Assembly (NCBI GenBank): GCA_029068655.1
Contig: JAIECF010000101.1
Coordinates: 1 to 32,612 of the forward strand
Direction: 5' to 3'
Source of the DNA: Muribaculaceae bacterium
Lineage (GTDB): Bacteria > Bacteroidota > Bacteroidia > Bacteroidales > Muribaculaceae
Length of the DNA stretch: 32,612 nt
Shown: positions 23,987 through 32,502 of the stretch, one piece after another
Position numbering within the stretch: position 1 is the first letter of the stretch
Layout: each line of letters starts with the position of its first letter
Program-made: the position numbers and the translations under genes
The notes under the pieces: generated by a model
The model's database searches: none
Told to the model about the DNA's origin: nothing
The model's input: the letters and a program-made list of their open reading frames with translations, nothing else

Positions 23987-24799
23987 ATGAACGGAAACAG
24001 AATAACCATTGGAAGAGACCCGCGCAATGATATCCGTATAGATGACCGCTGGGATACAGTAAGCAACCGTCATGGCGAGATTTCATACTCCGGAGGACAG
24101 CTTTCATTCACGGACCACAGCACCAACGGCACCGTCATTAACGGACAGAAGATACAAAACATGACAGTCGGCATATACCGAGGCGACAGCATACGCCTTG
24201 CAAACGCCTTCGAACTGGAATGGAGCGTCATCGAGCGCTTCTTCCCGGAAATGAACCGTCCGACAGTAACACGCAACGTAAGAGGTGAAAGTCAGAATGC
24301 AGGAAGGCATACCATGCATATTAATGTACGCGAACAGGGTTTGTCAGGATTAAAGACATCTGACTCAAAGCAGGGGCGGGCTACTGAAAAATTCGACCCG
24401 CAACAGTCAAAGCTACATGAGGAACATACCCATGCAGGAAGCTATAATTTCGGTATCGCTAATGAATACTCACAATCAGAAATAGACCAGCAGCTTGAGA
24501 AATGGAATTGGGGCGCTTTCTTCTGCAGCTGGCTATGGGGTGCATTCAACGGTGTATTCTGGCCGCTCTTCATAATAGCAGTCTCAGGTATACCCTATCT
24601 TGGTCAGATAGCAGAACTATGCCTGTGTGTCTATCTTGGCATGAATGGATCAAAGATGGCCTGGAGATCAGGGAAAAACCAGAATTTCGAGAGATTCTTG
24701 AAGTCTCAGCGCATCTGGGCCATCATAGGAGTCTTATGGTTTGCACTGACCGTCGCAGTTAATGTTTTCCTTCTTAAATACACTTTATCACTTATTTAA
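23987..24799 (+). CDS. FHA domain fused to a DUF2628-like multi-helix membrane domain
   Basis: This 270-residue protein has an N-terminal FHA domain (GR 9-10, SNRH 26-29, STNGT 45-49), slightly short because only eight residues precede the Gly-Arg. A polar linker (about 85-165) leads to a membrane domain opening WNWGAFFCSWLWG, typical of DUF2628-like proteins, with about three helices (roughly 176-200, 203-220, 243-265). The ATG at 23987 is six bases after the phosphatase stop. An ATG overlapping that stop (23977) is in another frame and is not used. It probably recruits phosphorylated partners to the membrane. Confidence 0.82.
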   Translation: MNGNRITIGRDPRNDIRIDDRWDTVSNRHGEISYSGGQLSFTDHSTNGTVINGQKIQNMTVGIYRGDSIRLANAFELEWSVIERFFPEMNRPTVTRNVRGESQNAGRHTMHINVREQGLSGLKTSDSKQGRATEKFDPQQSKLHEEHTHAGSYNFGIANEYSQSEIDQQLEKWNWGAFFCSWLWGAFNGVFWPLFIIAVSGIPYLGQIAELCLCVYLGMNGSKMAWRSGKNQNFERFLKSQRIWAIIGVLWFALTVAVNVFLLKYTLSLI

Positions 24800-24835
24800 A
24801 AAGCCAAACCAACAACATCATAAAATCTGTCAAAC

Positions 24836-27800
24836 ATGTCTGAACTTCATAAAGGACAATTATTCCACAACAGGTACATTTTAGTCAGGGCTCTCGGACA
24901 AGGAGCTTCAGCTGAGGTATGGATGGCACGTGACACTCGCGCCAACAACCTACTTGTGGCATTGAAGATATTCTCCCAGAACTCCGGAATGGACTCTTCC
25001 GGCATGCAGGATTTCGAGAGGGAATTCACTACAGTCTACAACATGAAGCACTCCAACCTGCTTCCTCCTACGGGTTACGACATATGCAACGGGCGACCAT
25101 ACCTAGTCATGCAATACTGTGAGAACGGATCGTGCAACGGAATGGCCGGAAGAATGGAGGAAGAAGACATTATAAAGTTTCTCCACGATGTATCAGCAGG
25201 ACTTGAATACCTCCATGACCATAACATAATACATCAGGACATCAAACCCGACAACATTCTGCTTGACGACAACTGCAACTTCATGGTGACTGACTTCGGA
25301 ATAAGCGTGAATTCCGATGGCGGCCTATTCAATTCCAATGGAATGTCAGGAGGCACACGCGCTTACATGGGACCCGAACGATTTGAGGGAATTACCAACA
25401 GTGCATCAGACATGTGGTCGCTCGGAGCTACTGCAGTGGAGCTATTGACGGGCAATCCACCGTACGGCGATCATGGAGGTCTTTTGCAGGCTGAAGGTGA
25501 GCCACTTCCAGAACTTCCTAAACTACAGCCAGAGGTTAAGGACATGATCATGTCATGTCTTGCTAAGGATCCAGCCAAACGAATCAAGGCAAATGAAATA
25601 CGTCAGAAAATCGACCTCTATCAGGAGACCGGGTCATGGGAAAAGAATTCTCAAAAGAAAATAATAGCAATTGTTGCTACCGGAGTAATCAGTGTTCTGA
25701 TGTGTCTTGGAATCTTCCTGTGGGACTATAACCGCACGAAGGTGTATTACTATAAAGACTACGCTGAATTCTGGGGAGTTCCTCATGGAATTGGCCGCCT
25801 AAGCAGCAACGAAATGGCACATAGGGAACTGAGCTACAGGTTCGAATATAACAAGCATAAGCTACGCCGCGTATCGCTGGTAAATTCAAAGGGAAAGGTG
25901 ATTGATCACACTGATACCGAACTGAAGAACAGCCGCTATGCAGACGTTCAGTATTTCTATACTGATAACGGCAATATCGACTATACCTTCATATCCGACC
26001 CGAACGGGCGCGTTCTCTTCAAGATGGACTACGATGACAATCTGAAGACCGCCACATTCCGTCAGAACGATGAGTACGGCACGGAAATGAACCTCTATGC
26101 CAATACTAACGTGCTCTATAAGTACGGCTTTTCAGCAATGGACGAGAAAAGCCGTATCTCACGTTATCTCCTCACATATGATGAAGACGGCTTGCTGAAA
26201 GAACGCCGCTATGTTGGCCTTCAGAATGTACCGGCATGTGACAAAGACAATATCTATGGTTCCCGCTATAAATACGATCACAAAGGGCGTAAAATCGAGG
26301 AAGCGTATATAGGTGCGGACGGCAACATTACGAGCAATTCAGACGGTATGGCCATTCGACGATACACCTATGATGATAACGACAACTGGGACAGCGTCAC
26401 TTACCTCAACTCAGACGGAGAAGGATCGCATGACGGGAATAACTGCAGTGTGGTCCGGATAGGATACGACGATTATGGCAACCGCATATCGGAAATGTAC
26501 TATACTCTGGAAGGAGAGCCCTCAATTCGCACCGACTGCAAAGCCGCCGGATTCAGATATGAAATCGATAATGAAGGGAACAGAACAGGACAAATTTATT
26601 TAGGGGTTGACGGTAATCCGACATACAGCGATGCTGGAATTGTCAAGGTTTCAGACCGTCATGATGAAAACGGCTTCATTGTGGAGCGCACATTCCTGGA
26701 TGAAAACGGGTCCCCGACACTATATTCTAAAGACGGAGAAACCTACGGGAAAATAATATATAAAGTGGGAGAGACCGGATTACCGTTAGAAATCAGTATC
26801 TATGATGAGTACGGCAATCCTACGGAAGATGACAAAGGGGGATTCAAGTATGTGAGTACCTATGATGCGAACGGTAATATAACCAGTCAGAAGACTTTCG
26901 ACAAAGACGAGTCTCCAACTCTCTCAAATGGATTCTATCATGAATGCAGATGGGAATATGATGAACACAACAACCTCATCAAGGAAAGCTACTTCGATAT
27001 AGAAGGGAATCCAACCACCTGCGACGGAAGAATTTCTACATTCGGCATGGAGTACAACCGCCAGGGGGCAATGACAAAAATGAGTTATCTCGGTAAAGAC
27101 GGCAGACCCATCTCCGGGGATGCTCTATATTCTGGCTATGTCATTGAATATGATGAATTAGGCAATCAGAAGACTTTTCAATATGTAGATACTCAAAACA
27201 AGCCGACTATGTCGAGCTACGGCTATTCAAAGATTGAATATGTCTATGACCCGAAGACCAACTTCCTCACTGAAATCAAGGACTACAACACGACCGGAAG
27301 ACTCGTATATGACATTCACAGGAAATTTGACAGCCGTGGCAATATAGTGGAGGCATACACCCTGGTAGATGGTAAGCTAAAACCCGGATCAGCGGTAGAA
27401 CACTCTGAATACGATGCCAATAACAGAGAGACCTCCCAATGGGTGAGCGATCTGTCCGGCAAGAAAATCAATTACCCAGGTAAGGCATACTCGCTCGTAA
27501 GACACGAATATGACCATATGGGCAACTGCATATCATCCACCTATTGGAAGGCCGACGGCACCCCTGGGACAGACGAGCAGAAATCGCATAGACGCGTAAG
27601 AACATTTGATGCCATGAACCGAGTCATCTCTGAACTCAACTACGGCGTAGATGGGAAACCATTATCGGGAAGCAACGTAAATCCTGAAGGCCGCGTCAAG
27701 TATGACCAATGGGGAAATATGGCTGAAATCTCATGTTATGACGGCTACGGAAATCCACGCCTCTCATCTGACGGATTCTTCGCATCTCGTGCGGTTTACG

Positions 27801-28180
27801 ACAGAAGAGGCAATGTGCTCAAACAGGAATTTGTAGGAGTCGACGGAAATCCGGTATGCAGCAAGAACAATGGATATGCAAAAGCCGAACACACCTATGA
27901 CCAGCACGGCAACCAGCTCGAATCAAAATATTACGACACGACTAAGTGCATTCGAGTAGAACAATTCAAGTATAATGATAAGAATCGCCTTACAGAGCAG
28001 AGAGTGTGTGATGCAAATGGCAAGCTTACCGACCAGTTCTATGGAGTAAGCAGAGTAAAGATAGACTATGATGAAGATGACACAACTCCTAAGAAACGCA
28101 GTTATTATACTCAAACAGGAGCCGTGCTTGGCTCACAGACATGGAATAAAACAAAAGGAGAATGGAACGATATAAGATAG
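24836..28180 (+). CDS. Receptor-like Ser/Thr kinase with long YD-type repeat ectodomain
   Basis: This 1114-residue protein has an N-terminal kinase domain (about 10-262; GQGASAEV 21-28, K44, catalytic HQD 133-135, DFG 153-155, PE 180-181), a transmembrane helix (about 274-297), and some 800 extracytoplasmic residues. From about 330 to 1100 the ectodomain is a tandem repeat with a period close to 32 residues and the pattern YDxxGNxxxxxYxxxDGxP. About sixteen units are clear and a few degenerate ones lie near the membrane. The pattern resembles RHS/YD repeats but with a longer period. HQD in place of HRD marks a non-RD kinase. It is probably a sensor of an envelope or extracellular ligand; the ligand is unknown. 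Confidence 0.85.
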   Translation: MSELHKGQLFHNRYILVRALGQGASAEVWMARDTRANNLLVALKIFSQNSGMDSSGMQDFEREFTTVYNMKHSNLLPPTGYDICNGRPYLVMQYCENGSCNGMAGRMEEEDIIKFLHDVSAGLEYLHDHNIIHQDIKPDNILLDDNCNFMVTDFGISVNSDGGLFNSNGMSGGTRAYMGPERFEGITNSASDMWSLGATAVELLTGNPPYGDHGGLLQAEGEPLPELPKLQPEVKDMIMSCLAKDPAKRIKANEIRQKIDLYQETGSWEKNSQKKIIAIVATGVISVLMCLGIFLWDYNRTKVYYYKDYAEFWGVPHGIGRLSSNEMAHRELSYRFEYNKHKLRRVSLVNSKGKVIDHTDTELKNSRYADVQYFYTDNGNIDYTFISDPNGRVLFKMDYDDNLKTATFRQNDEYGTEMNLYANTNVLYKYGFSAMDEKSRISRYLLTYDEDGLLKERRYVGLQNVPACDKDNIYGSRYKYDHKGRKIEEAYIGADGNITSNSDGMAIRRYTYDDNDNWDSVTYLNSDGEGSHDGNNCSVVRIGYDDYGNRISEMYYTLEGEPSIRTDCKAAGFRYEIDNEGNRTGQIYLGVDGNPTYSDAGIVKVSDRHDENGFIVERTFLDENGSPTLYSKDGETYGKIIYKVGETGLPLEISIYDEYGNPTEDDKGGFKYVSTYDANGNITSQKTFDKDESPTLSNGFYHECRWEYDEHNNLIKESYFDIEGNPTTCDGRISTFGMEYNRQGAMTKMSYLGKDGRPISGDALYSGYVIEYDELGNQKTFQYVDTQNKPTMSSYGYSKIEYVYDPKTNFLTEIKDYNTTGRLVYDIHRKFDSRGNIVEAYTLVDGKLKPGSAVEHSEYDANNRETSQWVSDLSGKKINYPGKAYSLVRHEYDHMGNCISSTYWKADGTPGTDEQKSHRRVRTFDAMNRVISELNYGVDGKPLSGSNVNPEGRVKYDQWGNMAEISCYDGYGNPRLSSDGFFASRAVYDRRGNVLKQEFVGVDGNPVCSKNNGYAKAEHTYDQHGNQLESKYYDTTKCIRVEQFKYNDKNRLTEQRVCDANGKLTDQFYGVSRVKIDYDEDDTTPKKRSYYTQTGAVLGSQTWNKTKGEWNDIR

Positions 28181-28219
28181 GGTTTTATCCTCCGATTCAA
28201 ACGACATAAACAGAAACAG

Positions 28220-29572
28220 ATGGAAGTCAACAATCTATTTAACGACCGGTATTTCCTTGAGAGACTTCTCGGAAGGGGCAACTTCTCTGAAGTGTGGCTC
28301 GCAAAGGATACGAAGACCGATATAAAGGTGGCGTTAAAGATCTATGCCCCGGCCACAGGACTGGACGATGCAGGACTCAATGTGTTCGCACGCGAGTTCT
28401 CTCTTGTGATCAATGCCAATCACAAGAACTTGCTTAAGCCGATGCACTATGATTCATGCGATCGGAAACCCTTCCTCGTGCTTCCTTTCTGCGAGAAAGG
28501 AAGTATCATGAAGGATGTAGGCAAGATGACTGAAGAAGATGCCTGGAGACTGCTGCGTGACGTCGCGAGTGGCCTGGCATGGCTCCACAACATGAATCCA
28601 CCGGTGATCCATCAGGACATCAAGCCTGACAATATCATGGTTGGAGAAAATGGCGATTTCATGATTACTGACTTCGGAGTGAGCACACACGTTAAGTCAA
28701 CACTAAGGAAAAGCATGAGCGCGGCTTTCAGTTCAGCGGGCACCATAGCCTATATGGCACCGGAACGCTTCAGTAAAGACAACACCCCAATCATGGCCAA
28801 TGATATATATTCTTTGGGTGCGACAGTCTATGAGATGCTGACGGGTGACACTCCTTTCGGAGATGATGGTGGTCTTATTCAGATGAAGGGAGCTGAGGTG
28901 CCTGAACTTAAGGGAGATTATTCTAAACAGCTTAAGGAAGTTATATCCCGATGCCTTCGTACCAATCCTTGGGAACGTCCGACTGCTGAACAGCTTGAAA
29001 AATATGCAGAGGATGGTCTAAACGGGCGAAAAATAATGTTTGCAGGAGATAAAACATTCTGGGGAAAATACAAAATGATGATAATTGGTGGTGTAGCACT
29101 CCTTGCATTGGCTGTAATAGTGATAAGCGTAATTTCGTCTAACCGCCGGGAAGAACAACAAGCTGAATTAATGGAGTGCCAGACTAATGCCTACAATGAT
29201 TCTGTCCAATCACTTATGAAATCAGCTATAGCCCGCGGCGACAGCCTTGCAAGAGTGGGGGCCCAGCATGATGAAGCATATGAGGTAGAACTGCTTAAAG
29301 CCTATGGGATATACGGAGATGCAATGGATTATAAACTTAAAGACGGGCAGATACCTGAAGGAGCTTCAGCTCTTGAGGGCAAACGCAAGACTCTGGAATC
29401 ACAATTGTATGAGGCTTACTGCTCCTTTATCGAGAAAGCAGAAATCTTCTCCGATGATGAAGAGATATCCTCAGAATTTAAGGAACGCGCTAAATCCATC
29501 AGCGACGTAATCGACATATCCAAGCTAAAAAAAGACGAAGGCAAGAACACTGACATAAAAACCGAAGAATAA
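28220..29572 (+). CDS. Transmembrane Ser/Thr kinase with helical periplasmic domain
   Basis: This 450-residue protein is a paralogue of the preceding kinase: the kinase domains align throughout (FNDRYFLER.LGRGNFSEVW, K40, HQD 131-133, DFG 151-153, APE 180-182). A transmembrane helix (about 284-307) leads to a 140-residue charged, helical periplasmic part without repeats. Like its neighbour it is non-RD (HQD). The two may form pairs, with this one as the short partner, or respond to different signals. It starts 39 bases after the preceding stop with no promoter seen. Confidence 0.9.
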   Translation: MEVNNLFNDRYFLERLLGRGNFSEVWLAKDTKTDIKVALKIYAPATGLDDAGLNVFAREFSLVINANHKNLLKPMHYDSCDRKPFLVLPFCEKGSIMKDVGKMTEEDAWRLLRDVASGLAWLHNMNPPVIHQDIKPDNIMVGENGDFMITDFGVSTHVKSTLRKSMSAAFSSAGTIAYMAPERFSKDNTPIMANDIYSLGATVYEMLTGDTPFGDDGGLIQMKGAEVPELKGDYSKQLKEVISRCLRTNPWERPTAEQLEKYAEDGLNGRKIMFAGDKTFWGKYKMMIIGGVALLALAVIVISVISSNRREEQQAELMECQTNAYNDSVQSLMKSAIARGDSLARVGAQHDEAYEVELLKAYGIYGDAMDYKLKDGQIPEGASALEGKRKTLESQLYEAYCSFIEKAEIFSDDEEISSEFKERAKSISDVIDISKLKKDEGKNTDIKTEE

Positions 29573-29584
29573 AGACTAGAAAAA

Positions 29585-30205
29585 ATGAAAGGACTAAGAA
29601 TAATCGTCGTTCTTATCGCCGGCTTGATGACACTTTCCGCAAATGCCCAGTCATCATGCGAAAAACTCTATTCGAGTGGCGTGAAATTACAACAGACAAT
29701 GACAGTTGCTTCTCAGAAAAAGGCTATAACTTATTTTGAAAAGGCAAAGGTTTGTTACGATTCCAAAGCGAAGAAAGATCTGTGTGAACAACAGATAAAA
29801 TCGTGCAAAAACATCATCGCTCAATTGTCGAAGAAAGATAAGCAGCCTGCCGCCTCGGGATCATCCAATAAAGAAGAGGGTTCACAATCAGCCACACCAA
29901 ATAATATAAAGGCTGAACCAGCTAAAAAGGATGTGCAACTTTCCATCGACTGCACCTATCTAAAATTCAAGGGCAAAGGAGGCGAGTTCAAGAAAGCAAA
30001 AGTGACATGCAATTATCCTGACTGGAAGATAGCTGAGAAACCGGAATGGGTAAAATGCTCCAAAAATGAGGATGAAATCGTAGTGGAATGTGAAAAGAAT
30101 CCAAGTAAAGACGAACGTTCCGGATCAATCATCATTGAATGCGGCGACAAGAGTGTCACGCTGACTATAATTCAGGAAAAATTCAAAAAATTCGGAGTAA
30201 TCTGA
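29585..30205 (+). CDS. Secreted BACON-domain protein
   Basis: This 206-residue protein has a signal peptide (about 1-22, cut near NAQ-S), an N-terminal helical region with five cysteines (about 25-80), a low-complexity linker (85-115), and a C-terminal BACON-like beta-sandwich (about 116-198; the PDWKIAEKPEWV and SGSIIIECGDKSVTLTIIQE strands are typical). BACON domains occur in secreted Bacteroidota proteins and are thought to bind carbohydrate or mucin, or to act as spacers. It is the last intact gene of the island operon, followed by a strong hairpin. It may be the ligand-side partner of the kinases' ectodomains. Confidence 0.8.
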   Translation: MKGLRIIVVLIAGLMTLSANAQSSCEKLYSSGVKLQQTMTVASQKKAITYFEKAKVCYDSKAKKDLCEQQIKSCKNIIAQLSKKDKQPAASGSSNKEEGSQSATPNNIKAEPAKKDVQLSIDCTYLKFKGKGGEFKKAKVTCNYPDWKIAEKPEWVKCSKNEDEIVVECEKNPSKDERSGSIIIECGDKSVTLTIIQEKFKKFGVI

Positions 30206-30226
30206 TAAAGAGAAAGAACTGAAATT

Positions 30227-30270
30227 AATTGCTTCGTCTGCAACTGCTTTAAGTCGCAGACGAAGTAATT
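30227..30270. terminator. Long hairpin closing the island operon
   Basis: AATTGCTTCGTCTGC (30227-30241) pairs with GCAGACGAAGTAATT (30256-30270) over 15 base pairs with one G-T wobble and a 14-base loop. There is no long T run after it, but its A/T-rich ends and position suggest termination. Confidence 0.65.
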
Positions 30271-30311
30271 CAAGCTGTAATCATTAAATATCGCCAAGTG
30301 CTTAATTATTT

Positions 30312-30425
30312 ATGATGAGGCTTTTTAGGTATGCGTCGTTTCTCATATTTCTGACTGTAATAATACAAACAACATCTTCTCAAAAGTCACATCCCTCGGT
30401 CTGCGCGATTTTTATTTACATATGA
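30312..30425 (+). pseudogene. Possible truncated secreted-protein gene (signal peptide only)
   Basis: A 37-codon frame starts MMRLFRYASFLIFLTVIIQ and reads like a signal peptide ending near TTSSQ, then runs into a stop five bases before the end of the oppositely oriented ATPase gene. It looks like the 5' remnant of another exported island gene cut off at the junction. A short genuine peptide or chance are alternatives. Confidence 0.35.
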
Positions 30426-30430
30426 TACTG

Positions 30431-32014
30431 TCAGTTTTTCTCCATCCTTTCGATCTCATACTGCAGCCCCCGCTCCTCCTTCTTCTCATTGAAATTGGCC
30501 CCGATTAGATACACTGTCCTTGGGTCAAGCGCATATCTCCCGGCATAATCGCGCGAGTGGATCTGCTCCATAGCCTCCTCCACGCTCTTGTCGTACTTGA
30601 ACTCGAACACATATACATAGTCTGTCGTAAGCACCTCCAGGTCGCTTCTTCCCTTGTATGAGTGTCTCTCAGGTATGGCCTCCGTGCCCGAAAGCAGACA
30701 AAGAAGATAAGTGACGGCTCTGTATGTGGATTCCCGATGATCCTCCACCGGCAGATCCTTGAAAAGAGCCTGCAAACGCTCCATGAAAGCATACGGATCC
30801 CCGTAATAAAGATTATCCTTAAATGCCTGGAGGTTGAATCGGCCGTTGATGGCGCTTGTCGCCGGCACGTAAAGCGGCAACAGATTCTGAGCAAAAGCAA
30901 CCTCAACTTCCCTGTTGGGGAAACGCAGTGTATAGATTTGCCTGCGCGCGTCATATGAGTCAATGGTGAGATATCCGGTCTGAAACATCAGCGCGATGAC
31001 ATTGTTGGTCCCGAGTCCGACCGCAATTAGTTCGCTGTAGCTCTGTGTCTGGCCGTTGAGTGATTCCGGGTCTATTCCTTCTTTTCTTATCCGGTTTGCA
31101 AGGAAAGTAGGTGTTCCGGTATCGAACCAGTATGGCAATATAGCCTTTGCTTTCAAAGCCTTGAGTATACTGAAAGGATTATACAGCCGTGATCCATTTG
31201 GGGCGAACAGATAACCGTCATAATACTCCCGCAATTCCTTAATGGTTAGGCTTACCTCTTCAGCCCTGAATTTGGCAAGCTCACGGATGCCGAATTCGAA
31301 ATTATCAGTTAATTCCGCCTCTGTCCAGCCGCAGATATTGGCATAGCCGCTTTCCATAGATATATCGTCGAGATTGTTGAGGTCGCTGAAGATACTTACC
31401 TTGCTGAAGCGTGCCACACCCGTGAGCATTGCGAACTCGATATGGTCATCCATCGACTTCAGGTTTGAGAAGAAACCCTTGAGCATTCTTTGGTTTTTTT
31501 CATAGAGTTCCGGATTTTCCTCAATGCCGAGAAGGGGTTTGTCGTATTCGTCCACAAGAATGACAACTTTCTTGCCTGTGTCTTGATGGATTCCATTGAT
31601 AAGATTCTCAAAGCGTAAAGCAGGATCTGACTCCATACTCGGTAGGATACCGAATCTACCCTCATATGTGGTCAGTGAAGCGGATAGTCTGTTAAGCAAT
31701 CCCTCCGGTTGATCATACTTGCCTGTATTCAGGTCGAAATGAAGCACCGGCCTCGGAGTCCAGTCCATATCCATCTTGTCGATTGCCAGCCCCTTGAACA
31801 GATCGCGTCTGCCATCGAAATAGGCATGGATCGTTGAGAGCAGAAGGCTTTTCCCAAACCGACGGGGGCGGCTCAGGAATACGTATTGAGTTTCCTTCAC
31901 AAGCTTGGCTACAAAAAAAGTCTTGTCAACATATGTATATCCTTCTTCAATGATTTTTTGGAAGGATTGGATTCCGATGGGATATATCCGTCCTCCTATA
32001 GTCTGCTCTGCCAT
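30431..32014 (-). CDS. AAA-ATPase-like protein with C-terminal PD-(D/E)XK nuclease domain (DUF1703 type)
   Basis: This 527-residue protein belongs to the large Bacteroidota family combining an AAA-ATPase-like domain with a PD-(D/E)XK domain. The P-loop-like RPRRFGKSLLLS (49-60, K55) and Walker B-like VILVDEYDKPL (151-161) are clear. The nuclease signature is D458 (GRSDLE), E471 and K473 (FEFK). Members occur in many copies per genome; function is not established, with defence or mobile-element roles suggested. It has its own consensus promoter and is unlikely to belong to the island operon. Confidence 0.88.
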   Translation of the reverse strand: MAEQTIGGRIYPIGIQSFQKIIEEGYTYVDKTFFVAKLVKETQYVFLSRPRRFGKSLLLSTIHAYFDGRRDLFKGLAIDKMDMDWTPRPVLHFDLNTGKYDQPEGLLNRLSASLTTYEGRFGILPSMESDPALRFENLINGIHQDTGKKVVILVDEYDKPLLGIEENPELYEKNQRMLKGFFSNLKSMDDHIEFAMLTGVARFSKVSIFSDLNNLDDISMESGYANICGWTEAELTDNFEFGIRELAKFRAEEVSLTIKELREYYDGYLFAPNGSRLYNPFSILKALKAKAILPYWFDTGTPTFLANRIRKEGIDPESLNGQTQSYSELIAVGLGTNNVIALMFQTGYLTIDSYDARRQIYTLRFPNREVEVAFAQNLLPLYVPATSAINGRFNLQAFKDNLYYGDPYAFMERLQALFKDLPVEDHRESTYRAVTYLLCLLSGTEAIPERHSYKGRSDLEVLTTDYVYVFEFKYDKSVEEAMEQIHSRDYAGRYALDPRTVYLIGANFNEKKEERGLQYEIERMEKN

Positions 32015-32034
32015 AGTTTTCTACGTTTATCCCG

Positions 32035-32066
32035 CAAATATAATGCTTTTTCCCTAATCCGCCAAA
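32035..32066 (-). promoter_or_regulatory. Bacteroidota-type promoter for the ATPase/nuclease gene
   Basis: On the minus strand: TTTG (32066-32063), 20 bases, TATATTTG (32042-32035), an exact match. Confidence 0.8.
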
Positions 32067-32241
32067 TAAAGCTGTCGGAATCGCCGGAATCCTCCACGGC
32101 TCTTTCATTTATGATGTCATTCCTACGGAAAATTCACATAAAGTCCGCAGCCCTCTGCCTCTCCGTACCTCCGCGATAAATTCTCATAATAAGGTGTACT
32201 CTCAATCATGCTGCATTGTATTCGCATCCCGGATCCGGCGT

Positions 32242-32358
32242 CTAATTCAAGGCGAATCCTTCCTCGCCGTCTTCAGCACCGATTGCATCCATCTTTTCGG
32301 ACGGTATGTCGTCACTAAACCAGCGATGACGTCTTATTCTCTCAAGTAATAGCTGCAT
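32242..32358 (-). CDS. Possible 38-residue small protein
   Basis: A short frame reads MQLLLERIRRHRWFSDDIPSE at its start (first 20 residues plus one shown in part) and ends EEGFALN. It is charged, without a signal peptide or membrane segment, and has no recognisable promoter. It fills part of an otherwise empty gap but could be chance; conservation would decide. Confidence 0.2.
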   Translation of the reverse strand: MQLLLERIRRHRWFSDDIPSEKMDAIGAEDGEEGFALN

Positions 32359-32379
32359 AAGTTGAGTCTGTTTAACCGT

Positions 32380-32400
32380 AATTCTCAATTCTCAATTATT
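32380..32400. repeat. Heptamer tandem tract before the pheT promoter
   Basis: AATTCTC, AATTCTC, AATTATT in register, ending at the base before the -33 region of pheT. Confidence 0.7.
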
Positions 32401-32401
32401 A

Positions 32402-32433
32402 TTTGCATATTAGCCGATTATTTTGTACTTTTG
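32402..32433 (+). promoter_or_regulatory. Bacteroidota-type promoter for pheT
   Basis: TTTG (32402-32405), 20 bases, TACTTTTG (32426-32433), an exact match. Start of transcription would be about 60 bases before the ATG. Confidence 0.8.
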
Positions 32434-32502
32434 CAAGTTGAAAGCGGATGCGGGGGTAAATTCCCTCTTCCGATGGCTTAAACAACGGATAACAATACCT
32501 TT

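Larger units (their letters stand above)
32015..32502. other. Gap between the ATPase gene and pheT
   Basis: This 488-base divergent gap holds the ATPase promoter, a weak small frame on the minus strand (32242-32358), a heptamer tract and the pheT promoter. Bases 32070-32235 show nothing I can name. Confidence 0.6.

Noticed and set aside
23977-23989. Earlier ATG for the FHA-membrane gene, overlapping the phosphatase stop
   Set aside because: It is in a different frame from the FHA domain; the ATG at 23987 gives the correct frame.
24836-28180. RHS toxin or polymorphic toxin
   Set aside because: The repeats resemble YD repeats, but there is an N-terminal kinase and membrane helix, no RHS core box that I can see, no C-terminal toxin tip and no immunity gene after it.
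17910-30205. Type VI secretion regulatory module
   Set aside because: Kinase, PP2C and FHA genes recall PpkA/PppA/Fha, but no secretion structural gene is in the window and the exported domains are of different kinds.
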